Shown piece by piece: positions 37,588-45,729 of a stretch of 64,000 nucleotides of DNA. This DNA is from Glaciecola sp. (GTDB taxonomy: Bacteria; Pseudomonadota; Gammaproteobacteria; Enterobacterales; Alteromonadaceae). The notes beneath the pieces are model-generated. The model was not told where the DNA came from, made no database searches, and was given only the letters and a program-made list of their open reading frames with translations. The translations under genes and the position numbers were made by a program. Each line of letters starts with the position of its first letter. Within the stretch, counting starts at the first letter, position 1. The stretch spans positions 1-64,000 of the forward strand of contig JAQWNF010000025.1 of the NCBI GenBank assembly GCA_029246415.1. The letters are read 5' to 3'.

Positions 37588-38364
37588 ATGTCATATTCAC
37601 ATTTTATTACTGGCGCAGCATTATGCGTTGTTGCAACCTGCTCTGCGGCACAAACGTCAACAGCCGAACGCACAGAGAAAAACGTAGCTGCTGCACAATC
37701 AACATCTAACAATCACATTAATGCCGAATCGACTCATAGTGCTTATGGCTTTGGTGGCGGATTGTTAGCCGGTGCTGCATTAGGCGGGCCGGTGGGTGCC
37801 ATCATTGGGGCTACGCTGGGCGTATTAATGGTCGAAGAGCATAACGATGACAATCATATTGAAAGCTTACAACATGACCTAGTTGTTGCTCGTCATGCTT
37901 TGAGTGCGAAGGATGAGGAATTAGTGGCGTTAGTATCAGCGCAACAGCAACAGTATCAACCGATTCAGCCGGTCAGTTATACCACCACAATAGTGCCGGA
38001 TTTTCCTGAAATGAAAAGCCACATTCAGTTTATCTCTGGCATGACAGACATTGCGCCTAGCTATTTTGAGCAACTTGATTTGTTGGCTAATGTACTCAAA
38101 GACAACCAAAAACTGCAGGTTAGTGTGACTGGTTTTGCCGATTTACGCGGTACTAGTGAAGATAATCTATTACTGTCGGCTGCGCGCACAGAGGCAGTCA
38201 AAGACTACTTGCTCAACGCACAAGTGCCGCTGCAGCAAATCATGACGTTTTCACTTGGAGAAAGCCAAGCTCAACAAACGAGTAAGTGGGATGAAACCTT
38301 GTTTTTTGATCGCCGTGTAACCTTACATATCTCGCCAATAACCACAATGACAGCAGCCAATTAA
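37588..38364 (+). CDS. pdsO: PdsO, OmpA-family protein of the dedicated sortase system
   Basis: A 258-residue exported protein with a signal peptide (residues 1-22), a glycine-zipper membrane segment (FGGGLLAGAALGGPVGAIIG, about 51-70), a coiled-coil stretch and a C-terminal OmpA-like peptidoglycan-binding domain (VSVTGFADLRGTSEDNLLLS, ARTEAVKDYLL). This is the TIGR03789 architecture. It likely anchors part of the sortase system to peptidoglycan. AAAGGA lies 7 bases upstream of the ATG. Its last codons lie in an intrinsic terminator. Confidence 0.92.
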   Translation: MSYSHFITGAALCVVATCSAAQTSTAERTEKNVAAAQSTSNNHINAESTHSAYGFGGGLLAGAALGGPVGAIIGATLGVLMVEEHNDDNHIESLQHDLVVARHALSAKDEELVALVSAQQQQYQPIQPVSYTTTIVPDFPEMKSHIQFISGMTDIAPSYFEQLDLLANVLKDNQKLQVSVTGFADLRGTSEDNLLLSAARTEAVKDYLLNAQVPLQQIMTFSLGESQAQQTSKWDETLFFDRRVTLHISPITTMTAAN

Positions 38365-38377
38365 TGGCTGCCTTTTT
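38353..38377 (+). terminator. Intrinsic terminator overlapping the pdsO stop codon
   Basis: GCAGCCA (38353-38359) pairs with TGGCTGC (38365-38371) around ATTAA, followed by CTTTTT. The stop codon TAA is in the loop. It separates pdsO from the target and sortase genes, which lie 63 bases further on. Confidence 0.75.
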
Positions 38378-38427
38378 ACAGGTTAGATGAGCCTATATGA
38401 ACCAATAGCATACAAGGAGTAACAATC

Positions 38428-40701
38428 ATGTTAAAAATCATTGTAATAGGGATTGCGATTATTGGCGGGGCGAGTATGTTTGCGTCGAGCCGACTTACCG
38501 AGCAACAGGATCTACATAGCGTTCCTTCTGGTGTCGTTTTAGGTGCTACAGCGAGTATGTCGGCGAGAAACCCACCGCAGATCAACATCAATGTTCAAGG
38601 CAGTAATGGACTGATTAACCATGCACCGAATGTGGTGACGAATATTTTTCAGGTTGAAGAGGGTACATTGTTTTTTGACCATGTGCAGGCGGATATGGCT
38701 AAATCGTATGTGCCAAGTCCGGTGATCAATACCAGTGTGGATATGCAGGTGAGCGGAGTGGTTGAGCGTACTCGGGTGACCCAGACTTTTGTTAACCCAA
38801 GTAGTGAATGGGTTGATGCAACGTATGTGTTTCCAGTTCCCGTGGGCGCAGCGGTGGATGAATTATTAATGACTATTGGCTCTCGCCATATTGAGGGTCA
38901 GATCCAAATTAAAGAACAAGCCATTAAAACGTTTAATCAAGCTAAACAAGCCGGTAAAAAAGCCAGTTTGGTCTTACAAAAACGCCCTAATTTATTCACT
39001 AATCAGATTGCCAATATCGGGCCGAATGAACGAATTGAGATCAGTATTACCTATCAAAATACCGCGCAATATGCGGATGGGGAATATTCGGTACGTTTTC
39101 CAATGACGCTCTCACAGCGCTATGCCGTGACGGCTGAAAGTGTGAGTGATACAGCAGGCAAAATCGCAGGGGTTGATGCAATTGATACCTCGGATATGAA
39201 GCAACATGAGGTTGATTTTGTGTTGCGCTTAGATACACAATCAAACTCGACACAGATCCACTCAACCACTCATGCAATAGAAAGCCAAGCGATAGAACCG
39301 GGCGTGTATGAAGTGATGTTGAGTCAGGATACGATTGCTAATAAAGATCTGGTGATCAAGTGGCGCAGCGCACAAGATAATGAGCCGGTGGTGGCACATT
39401 ATCAGCAGCAAGTGGGGGATGCCGTCTATGGATTAGTGCATATTGTACCGCCACAAACGATACCTGAGTTGCAACCGAAACATACTATTTTCGTACTGGA
39501 TTCTTCAGGCTCTATGCATGGTACGGCGTTAACGCAGGCTGTCCAAGCTATAAGAGTTGGCTTGACTCAGTTAAATGAAGTTGATTCGTTTAATATTGTG
39601 GATTTTGATAGTGATGCGCGAGCGTTATGGAAAGGGGCTAAGATTGCAAATTGGGAACATCTGCAAGAAGCGCAGACGTTTTTGGCAAATGTAGACTCGG
39701 ATGGTGGTACTAATATTGCGGATGCATTGCAGTTATCGTTAACAACACTGACAGGGCCCGATGAACAATTAACCCAAGTGATATTTATTACTGATGGCAG
39801 TATTGATAATGAAGCGGCGTTAATTGAACAAATTGCAGGTTCGATTGGCCAACGTCGATTGTTTACGGTTGGGATTGGTGCTGCACCTAATGCATTTTTT
39901 ATGGAATACGCGGCTATGATAGGCAAGGGGACATTTACCTATATTGATAATGTGGATGACGTGCAAAGCACAATGACGCGGTTGTTTGACAAACTCAATC
40001 ATCCAGCGTTGACGAATTTACAACTTACCTTGCGAGATGAATCTAAGTTGGAAGCACTCAAATCAATTGAGGTCTATCCCAAAGTGCTACCTGATATCTA
40101 TCTCGGTGAGCCCATCGTGTTGAGTTATCGCTATGCAGGGTATCTGGATACAATGTCTTCCGATCTTGAGGAGTTACTGGTCACGGGGCAAATGCTCGTG
40201 GCAGGAGAGGCGAAAAGCATTCAGTTGCCGTTAACAGTTAATTTAATAGGGTCAGATCCAAATACTTTCAGTTTATTTGGATCTGACCCCAATTATCACG
40301 CTAAAGGATTAAATAAGCTCTGGGCGCGGGCCAAAATCAAAGAGATCACCACTTGGCCGTTTACCAATACCGAGTATTTGCCAGAAAATCTCGCGTCTAT
40401 GATGCAAAACCAAATCACCGAAACTGCACTAGCTGCAAAAATTGTCAGTAAGTACACCGCTTTAGTCGCAGTTGATGTGACGGCAACCAAACCTATTGAC
40501 ACCCAATCAAAAGCAGTGGATGTGGCGAATGCTAAGGCTGCTCATTTAAGCCGTCAACACCAAGCTAGGCGTCAGTTACAAGGTCAGTTACCGCAAACGG
40601 CAACGCCGATGGGGTTGTTATGGGTATTGGGTTGGATTGGCGTCTTAGGATTAGTGGCTCATTTTGCAATGAATGGTGTTCCATTAAAAGGACGCAAATA
40701 A
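38428..40701 (+). CDS. Marine proteobacterial sortase target protein (VIT plus VWA, LPQTA anchor)
   Basis: A 757-residue exported protein: N-terminal signal anchor (residues 1-15), VIT domain (about 95-225; VVERTRVTQTFVNPSSEWVD), VWA domain with MIDAS FVLDSSGSMHG (about 355), and at the C-terminus LPQTA, a hydrophobic helix (MGLLWVLGWIGVLGLVAHF) and KGRK. This is the TIGR03788 layout, the expected substrate of the adjacent sortase; the site reads LPQTA rather than LPxTG. Residues of about 606-622 (IGSDPNTFSLFGSDPNY) come from an in-frame palindrome insertion. The gene ends one base before the sortase ATG. Confidence 0.93.
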   Translation: MLKIIVIGIAIIGGASMFASSRLTEQQDLHSVPSGVVLGATASMSARNPPQININVQGSNGLINHAPNVVTNIFQVEEGTLFFDHVQADMAKSYVPSPVINTSVDMQVSGVVERTRVTQTFVNPSSEWVDATYVFPVPVGAAVDELLMTIGSRHIEGQIQIKEQAIKTFNQAKQAGKKASLVLQKRPNLFTNQIANIGPNERIEISITYQNTAQYADGEYSVRFPMTLSQRYAVTAESVSDTAGKIAGVDAIDTSDMKQHEVDFVLRLDTQSNSTQIHSTTHAIESQAIEPGVYEVMLSQDTIANKDLVIKWRSAQDNEPVVAHYQQQVGDAVYGLVHIVPPQTIPELQPKHTIFVLDSSGSMHGTALTQAVQAIRVGLTQLNEVDSFNIVDFDSDARALWKGAKIANWEHLQEAQTFLANVDSDGGTNIADALQLSLTTLTGPDEQLTQVIFITDGSIDNEAALIEQIAGSIGQRRLFTVGIGAAPNAFFMEYAAMIGKGTFTYIDNVDDVQSTMTRLFDKLNHPALTNLQLTLRDESKLEALKSIEVYPKVLPDIYLGEPIVLSYRYAGYLDTMSSDLEELLVTGQMLVAGEAKSIQLPLTVNLIGSDPNTFSLFGSDPNYHAKGLNKLWARAKIKEITTWPFTNTEYLPENLASMMQNQITETALAAKIVSKYTALVAVDVTATKPIDTQSKAVDVANAKAAHLSRQHQARRQLQGQLPQTATPMGLLWVLGWIGVLGLVAHFAMNGVPLKGRK
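40247..40292. repeat. REP/MITE-like palindrome inside a coding sequence, copy 2
   Basis: GGGTCAGATCCAAATA (40249-40264) pairs perfectly with TATTTGGATCTGACCC (40274-40289), leaving a 9-base loop. The core is shared with the element at 28281-28340 (GGGTCAGA[G/T]CCA and its complement). The insertion keeps the reading frame. Confidence 0.88.
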
Positions 40702-40702
40702 A

Positions 40703-41320
40703 ATGACAACGCTCAAGCTTAAGACGTATTGGCTGACTGCAGGGTTACTCATTATAATAACGGTTTGTTGGGGACAAGCAGGATATATTTATGCCAAAGC
40801 GCAACTCGCACAATACTTGATATCCGATGCGTGGCAGCAAAGTATTATCTCTGGAATGCCTGTTCGTCCTTGGGATTGGGCTGATACCTACCCTGTCGCT
40901 AAGCTCAGCATTAATCAAGCACAGCCATTGTATGTGTTAGCTGGGGCAAGTAATCGTAATCTAGCATTTGGTCCGGTGTTGTTGAATGCCGATCTCGATG
41001 ATATTGATTATGGCAATGCAGATAATGCTGATAAGGCTCAGGCATTTAATATCTCAATTGCTGCGCATCGAGATACGCACTTTGCGCTGTTGCAAGATAT
41101 TGAATATGGCGATTCGATCAGCCTAGATACCGGCAAAGAGTCGGTGAACTTTGTGGTTGATGAGATGGTTATTGTGGATGAAAAATACTTATCAGTACTG
41201 GATGTGAATGATAAGCAAGTCATCACGCTGATTACTTGCTATCCATTTGATGCACTAAGCTCCGCGACCCCGCTAAGGTATGTGGTGCGGGGACGGTTAG
41301 TGGAAAAATCGGTAGGTTGA
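40703..41320 (+). CDS. Class GN sortase (marine proteobacterial type)
   Basis: A 205-residue membrane-anchored transpeptidase: one N-terminal helix (about residues 9-28), then the sortase barrel with catalytic His in AAHRDTHFALL (about residue 117), Cys in ITLITCYPFD (about 177) and Arg in TPLRYVVRG (about 193). It belongs to TIGR03784. It should cleave the LPQTA site of the neighbouring target. The ATG follows the target stop almost directly, so the pair is cotranslated. Confidence 0.94.
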   Translation: MTTLKLKTYWLTAGLLIIITVCWGQAGYIYAKAQLAQYLISDAWQQSIISGMPVRPWDWADTYPVAKLSINQAQPLYVLAGASNRNLAFGPVLLNADLDDIDYGNADNADKAQAFNISIAAHRDTHFALLQDIEYGDSISLDTGKESVNFVVDEMVIVDEKYLSVLDVNDKQVITLITCYPFDALSSATPLRYVVRGRLVEKSVG

Positions 41321-41328
41321 TTTATCCT

Positions 41329-42588
41329 TTACTCACTAAATACATAACCATCATGGCTATTGCGGATCTCATAAAACGTCGCCTGCGCAAATTGACCAGT
41401 GTCACTACTTGGATCACTTGTATTGTTAAGGTGATACACCCCGACCTTAAAGTACATATACTGATCGGGATCTTCATATTGACTGCCCGTCATATTGTAC
41501 GTTGCGACCACATCATCTTTACCTTCGCGGGCAATCGTGACGGTAAGCAATGCATCAGAAGCATTGATGGTATAAGAAAATTTTTCGTTTAGAGCAATGC
41601 CATCAGCAGGGTTACTGGTCGTGTTGTCGCGACTACCAATCATTTCTACGTAAACTTCACTACCAGTGCGCGGCTCATGGGCAAAATAGATCGCCCCTTT
41701 ACTGTTATTCGGTAACTTGCGATAGTACAAGCGGATCGGCTCATCATCGTTGGCATGGATCTGGCCAATGATGACACGGCCTATTTGATAATTTTCACCA
41801 TTAGTTGTGACTTCATTAACAGCTAACGTCACATTTAATTCGCCGTTAATACCACCCGCATTGGCTTGCGCGGAAGTCGGTGCGTGGCCAAATACCCAGT
41901 TGTTGGCGTTGACGCCTTGGGTGCTACCGATATTAGTGTTGCCGCGGCGGAGCATTTCACGTAATTCCACACGCACATAACTAGTATTGGTTGACGTTTT
42001 AAAGCCACGTGACGGCGACCGCATAACGATGCCACCATCTGCTGAGGTGTAAAAATACTCTGGATGACTATAGCCTGCAACGAGTTCAGTTTCTTTGATC
42101 GAGTCAGACTTGCCATTCCCATCTAAATCACTTGGGATACTGAGATACCAATCATCCAGTTCGATACCTAATTCACTGGGTGCGGCTGTCACAGGAGGAA
42201 CAGTTGGATTAGTTTGAGTAGTAGCGACTTCGATAACCGTCACTACCACATCACGACTTACCGCATTGCCCGCATTATCCCGCGCACTATACGTTAAAGT
42301 GTAATTACCGACATCACTACCTACCAATCCTGAGACCGATACACTGATAATGCCGTCAACATCATCAGTGGCTGTGGCAACGGGATTGCTAAAACTATCA
42401 CCTTGATTAATCGTGATAGAGGTGACTCCTCCTGCAATCTCAATAACCGGTGCGGTGGTATCAGCAGGAGCACTCTGAGTGGTCACGGTTGTCGCTGAAT
42501 TGGGTGCCTTGCTTTCGCCACCACTTCCACACGCTGATAAACCTGCACAAACAGATAAAATGACTAATGGTTTGATAAGTATTGTCAT
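41329..42588 (-). CDS. PL7 alginate lyase, lipoprotein with Ig-like domain
   Basis: A 419-residue protein. ATG 42588 gives a lipoprotein signal (SVCAGLSAC-GSGG); an upstream open extension is not needed. After a linker comes one DUF5011 Ig-like domain (residues about 45-125), like the repeats of the GH81 protein, and then an alginate_lyase2 (PL7) domain with YVRVELREMLRRGN, VIIGQIHANDDEP and YMYFKVGVYHLN, the three active-site signatures. It cleaves alginate by beta-elimination, probably at the cell surface. Paralogue of the next gene upstream, 28 bases away, and likely cotranscribed with it. Confidence 0.92.
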   Translation of the reverse strand: MTILIKPLVILSVCAGLSACGSGGESKAPNSATTVTTQSAPADTTAPVIEIAGGVTSITINQGDSFSNPVATATDDVDGIISVSVSGLVGSDVGNYTLTYSARDNAGNAVSRDVVVTVIEVATTQTNPTVPPVTAAPSELGIELDDWYLSIPSDLDGNGKSDSIKETELVAGYSHPEYFYTSADGGIVMRSPSRGFKTSTNTSYVRVELREMLRRGNTNIGSTQGVNANNWVFGHAPTSAQANAGGINGELNVTLAVNEVTTNGENYQIGRVIIGQIHANDDEPIRLYYRKLPNNSKGAIYFAHEPRTGSEVYVEMIGSRDNTTSNPADGIALNEKFSYTINASDALLTVTIAREGKDDVVATYNMTGSQYEDPDQYMYFKVGVYHLNNTSDPSSDTGQFAQATFYEIRNSHDGYVFSE

Positions 42589-42616
42589 GTCTATGTATCT
42601 CGTGTGAATTTGGGGG

Positions 42617-43609
42617 TTAATGGGTATTATCAAAGTGATAAAATGTCGCTTGAACGAAATCGCTATCATCACCGGTATTGTTTTGGTTATATACTCCTAG
42701 CTTAAAGTACATGTACTGATTAGATAAGTGGTAGCCGCTTTCAGACATATCTAATGTTTTAGTTATGTTAGGCTTACCTTGGCGGATCAATGTCACCACG
42801 AGTAAGTCTTTTTCAACGGAGATCTTGTAGCTAAATAGCTCTCCAAGCGCAATACCATCCTCAGGATCGCTTAATGTATGGGAGCGAGAGCCGATTAGAT
42901 TAGTCCAGATGTCATCGCCGCCATTAATTTCATGAGCAAAATATACGGAGCCTTTAGTGTTACCTGGTAATTTACGATAATACAAACGAATTGGCTCATC
43001 TTTGATGGCATGAATTTGCCCAATGATGACGCGCCCGACTTTTTTGATATCGCCAGTCGTAGACACATGATTAACCGCAACGGTCGCTTCTAAAGAACCA
43101 TCAACGCCGCCGGCTTTTCTTTTACCTGAACTGTGCATCGAGCCAAACACCCAGTTGTTTTTGTTTACGCCTTGGGTTTTGATGCGTGTATTACCTTTGC
43201 GCAACATTTCACGAAGTTCCGTACGAGTGTATTTGGTGTTTTTGGATGTGGTTGCGCCTTTATTTGGGGTGGCGAAAACGAGACCACCATCATTCGCTGT
43301 ATAAAATAATGGATTGAATTCAAATTTATTCGCTAAATAAGCTTCAGGCACCGTATCTGCTCTACCATCATCATCGGTGTCAGTCGGTAAGGTTAAATGC
43401 CAATCAATCAGTTCAAAATTCTCACTGGGTTTTTTATTTGGATCGAGACGGTCAATATTGCCTAAAAGTTTTCCTTGAGGGAGGGCTTCATGCACTGCCA
43501 ATGCACCTGAATCAGCAGCCTGAGTCATACTCAATGGAGCCATTAGCGCAGTGCTAATGCAGAGACTGATAGCGGCAAGTTTTTTGATACATTGTATAGG
43601 CGATGACAT
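42617..43609 (-). CDS. PL7 alginate lyase, secreted
   Basis: A 330-residue protein with a cleavable signal peptide (ending near MTQAADS) and one PL7 domain: YTRTELREMLRKGN, VIIGQIHAIKDEP, YMYFKLGVYNQN. QIH in the second motif is usually linked to activity on guluronate-containing blocks. It has no Ig-like module and no lipobox, so it is probably released or periplasmic, unlike its lipoprotein paralogue. AAAGGAAAGAAA lies before the ATG. An imperfect inverted repeat with TTACCA / TGGTAA lies just upstream. Confidence 0.92.
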   Translation of the reverse strand: MSSPIQCIKKLAAISLCISTALMAPLSMTQAADSGALAVHEALPQGKLLGNIDRLDPNKKPSENFELIDWHLTLPTDTDDDGRADTVPEAYLANKFEFNPLFYTANDGGLVFATPNKGATTSKNTKYTRTELREMLRKGNTRIKTQGVNKNNWVFGSMHSSGKRKAGGVDGSLEATVAVNHVSTTGDIKKVGRVIIGQIHAIKDEPIRLYYRKLPGNTKGSVYFAHEINGGDDIWTNLIGSRSHTLSDPEDGIALGELFSYKISVEKDLLVVTLIRQGKPNITKTLDMSESGYHLSNQYMYFKLGVYNQNNTGDDSDFVQATFYHFDNTH

Positions 43610-43628
43610 TTTCTTTCCTTTATAGGTA

Positions 43629-43652
43629 TTACCATTTTACAAATATTGGTAA
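43629..43652. promoter_or_regulatory. Inverted repeat upstream of the alginate lyase pair
   Basis: TTACCA (43629-43634) and TGGTAA (43647-43652) are perfect complements 12 bases apart, within ATTACCATTTTACAAATATT then GGTAACAAT. Position 20-43 bases before the first PL7 gene suggests an operator; GntR/FadR-type sites have a similar TGGTAA half. The regulator is not known. Confidence 0.4.
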
Positions 43653-43838
43653 CAATCAAATATTTTATTGGTTTTCAAAAAGGTTAACAATTAAAGTGTA
43701 TTTTGTTTACGTTAAAAATGCAAAGTATTTACAATGCCAATGACATGCTAATTGTGTGTGGTTGGATAGGATCGGTTTTATCTCATCAAGGACCTAACGT
43801 ATACTGTGTTACGCGAATACATTAATCATAGGATAGTC

Positions 43839-43985
43839 ATGAACCAAATTAATCCTGCTAAACTCTTAAATAGCAAGTGGACGGCTGTCACACCACTGAA
43901 TAAAGAAATAAAAATGGTGTTTAGCTAGATGACGTTGTTTTAGTGTTGTCAGCTAACAATTATTATATTGACGTTAACGTTTCAA
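43839..43985 (+). pseudogene. Decayed TIGR02450-type Trp-rich small protein gene
   Basis: The frame opens MNQINPAKLLNSKWTAVTPL then NKE, the conserved N-terminus of a family of about 70-residue Trp-rich proteins, after a good AGGA site. It then runs into a stop at 43926-43928. Continuing in another frame from 43928, DDVVLVLSANNYYID resembles the middle of the family. A deletion plus frameshift is the simplest reading. The Trp-rich end is not recognisable. Confidence 0.5.
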
Positions 43986-44014
43986 GCATTCTAAGGATCG
44001 CACTTTTGTGCGAA

Positions 44015-44062
44015 TCATTTATGCTCCTCGTCCAGCACGACCACTATTATGTGTTCACTCAT
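44015..44062 (-). other. Very short open frame with strong ribosome-binding site
   Basis: Fifteen codons (MSEHIIVVVLDEEHK) with AGGAG placed 8 bases before the ATG. An overlapping ATGA starts another short frame. It may be a remnant of a gene, a leader peptide or chance. No family is recognised. Confidence 0.2.
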
Positions 44063-44169
44063 TAGAACTTCTCCTACAATAACTATATAAGTAAACCTCA
44101 ATGTAAGAAGTGTATTTAAGTATGTCGAATGACTAATCAAAAGTGTTAAATTAAAAAATCTAAGGTGTA

Positions 44170-45450
44170 TTATTTTTTCTTTTTTATTCGTTCGATCCCT
44201 AAGGCTTTGAGCATCGCTTTTTCATAAAAAGGTTCACTGTTGCCAGTTTTCATTTTATATAAAAAATAGCGCTCAAACGCAATTTTGGCATAGTGCACCC
44301 ACTTACCTTGTTTAAACCAAGTTTTGTTACGCGGAGGTATTTGCGGTATTGCCACAAACGCTGCACCGGTATCGCCCATATCCGCCAGACAAATGGCTTG
44401 ACTGGCACCTTGTGTCGATGGCGCTGTGTTCTCAATAATGATGGCTTTGAGGTTGTGTGCGATGGCTGTCATCATCGATTCAATCATATAGCCAGTCTTG
44501 GGTGTGCCGGTGGGGACAGGCGTGACTTCGACAGGGGGGAGCGCAATACAGACCCCACCTGAAAATATATTAGGGTAGGTTGGACTGCGCTGGTACTTAT
44601 CTGTGATCACAAAGCCTTTTGGGTTACATAGTCCTTCGACATTGGCGACTGCATCAATGCCTGCAAATGGCGGGATCAGCATCGCATGCTTGAACGGTAA
44701 ATCATGGGTGAATTCGACTTGAGCTTTACGATTGAGCTCTGAGACATGCATCATACCGGCTTCGACTTTATCGACCTTTGCATTGCAGATCCATGTGATC
44801 CCACGCGTACGTAATTCAGATTCCAATAGGCTTTTTGAATCACCCACACCGCCTAAGCCTAAGTGTCCGATATAGGGCTCGCTAGTGACAAATTGGATGG
44901 GGACTTGGTCACGAATTTTGGCATCACGCAATGTCTTATCTAAAATAAATGCATATTCGTAAGCCGGACCAAAACAACTAGCCCCTTGAAATGCGCCTAC
45001 GACAACCGGCCCTGGATTCTGCACCAGTGCTTGAAAATCGGAATAGCATTGTTGTGCGTGATCGAGGGTACAGACAGATTGAGTATGATGCTCAGGTCCA
45101 GCCCCTTCAATGCTGGCAAACGCCAATTTGGGACCTGTTGCGATGATAAGATAATCATACGCTATCGACTCGCCATTTTCGGTAGTCAGGGTGTTTTGTT
45201 TGGCATTAATGGCGGTTACGCGGGCACAAATAAAGCCAATCCCTTTTTTGCTTAAGCATGTTGCCAATGGAAGTGTGACAGCATTAGGCTCTCGCCATCC
45301 CACGCCTATCCAAGGATTCGATGGAACAAATCGAAATTCAGGATGCTCGTTAATAACGACAACCTCATGCTCGGCGCCTAACATTTCTTTGGTTTCATAT
45401 GCAGCCGGCATACCGCCGGTTCCAGCACCTAATACAACGATCTTAGCCAT
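44170..45450 (-). CDS. sqr: Sulfide:quinone oxidoreductase
   Basis: A 426-residue flavoprotein with FAD-binding VVLGAGTGGMPAAYE (residues 5-19) and all three redox cysteines in the expected spacing: Cys127 (TQSVCTLD), Cys159 (GASCFGP) and Cys354 (AICLADMG), matching positions 128, 160 and 356 of the Acidithiobacillus enzyme. PVPTGTPKTGYMIE is a further family signature. It oxidises sulfide to polysulfide or sulfane sulfur and reduces quinone at the inner membrane. It is the last gene of a minus-strand run behind an FNR-type box, 19 bases after a DUF2892 gene. Confidence 0.93.
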   Translation of the reverse strand: MAKIVVLGAGTGGMPAAYETKEMLGAEHEVVVINEHPEFRFVPSNPWIGVGWREPNAVTLPLATCLSKKGIGFICARVTAINAKQNTLTTENGESIAYDYLIIATGPKLAFASIEGAGPEHHTQSVCTLDHAQQCYSDFQALVQNPGPVVVGAFQGASCFGPAYEYAFILDKTLRDAKIRDQVPIQFVTSEPYIGHLGLGGVGDSKSLLESELRTRGITWICNAKVDKVEAGMMHVSELNRKAQVEFTHDLPFKHAMLIPPFAGIDAVANVEGLCNPKGFVITDKYQRSPTYPNIFSGGVCIALPPVEVTPVPTGTPKTGYMIESMMTAIAHNLKAIIIENTAPSTQGASQAICLADMGDTGAAFVAIPQIPPRNKTWFKQGKWVHYAKIAFERYFLYKMKTGNSEPFYEKAMLKALGIERIKKKK

Positions 45451-45469
45451 GATAGTTCCTTATTAGGAG

Positions 45470-45706
45470 TTATATATGGGTGGCAAGTTCTCGCTCTGTT
45501 TTGAACCCAAATACTTTGCGTAAAACAATCATCGCTGGGCAAAACCCCGTGTAGCTTTGTTGAAATAAATTCGCACCGACAAATACCGTCAACCATACAA
45601 AATTGGGATGTACCCAAACGGTTAATGCTACTGATAGTAAAGTCATTAGACCTGCAAAGGCGGTGAGAGCTCGTTCTGCTGAAAACGCTTTGTTGCTAGA
45701 CATCAC
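45470..45706 (-). CDS. DUF2892 (YgaP transmembrane-like) small membrane protein
   Basis: A 78-residue protein with a hydrophobic hairpin (about residues 12-50) and the motif FVGANLFQQSYTGFCPAMIV, LRKVFG that defines DUF2892, the membrane tail found alone or fused to rhodanese in YgaP. The conserved Cys in GFCP may handle sulfane sulfur. It lies between the barrel gene and sqr, which supports a joint role in sulfide handling. A good AGGAG site precedes the ATG. Confidence 0.88.
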   Translation of the reverse strand: MMSSNKAFSAERALTAFAGLMTLLSVALTVWVHPNFVWLTVFVGANLFQQSYTGFCPAMIVLRKVFGFKTERELATHI

Positions 45707-45729
45707 TTTCTCCTAAACATAGTTGTAAA

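Larger units (their letters stand above)
43610..44169. other. Gene-poor region between the alginate lyases and the sqr operon
   Basis: This 560-base AT-rich stretch holds the PL7 promoter side, a decayed Trp-rich gene (43839 onward), a perfect small hairpin TCGCAC-TTTT-GTGCGA (43998-44013) and, on the minus strand, a 15-codon frame with a strong ribosome site (44015-44062). No intact gene is seen. Confidence 0.6.
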
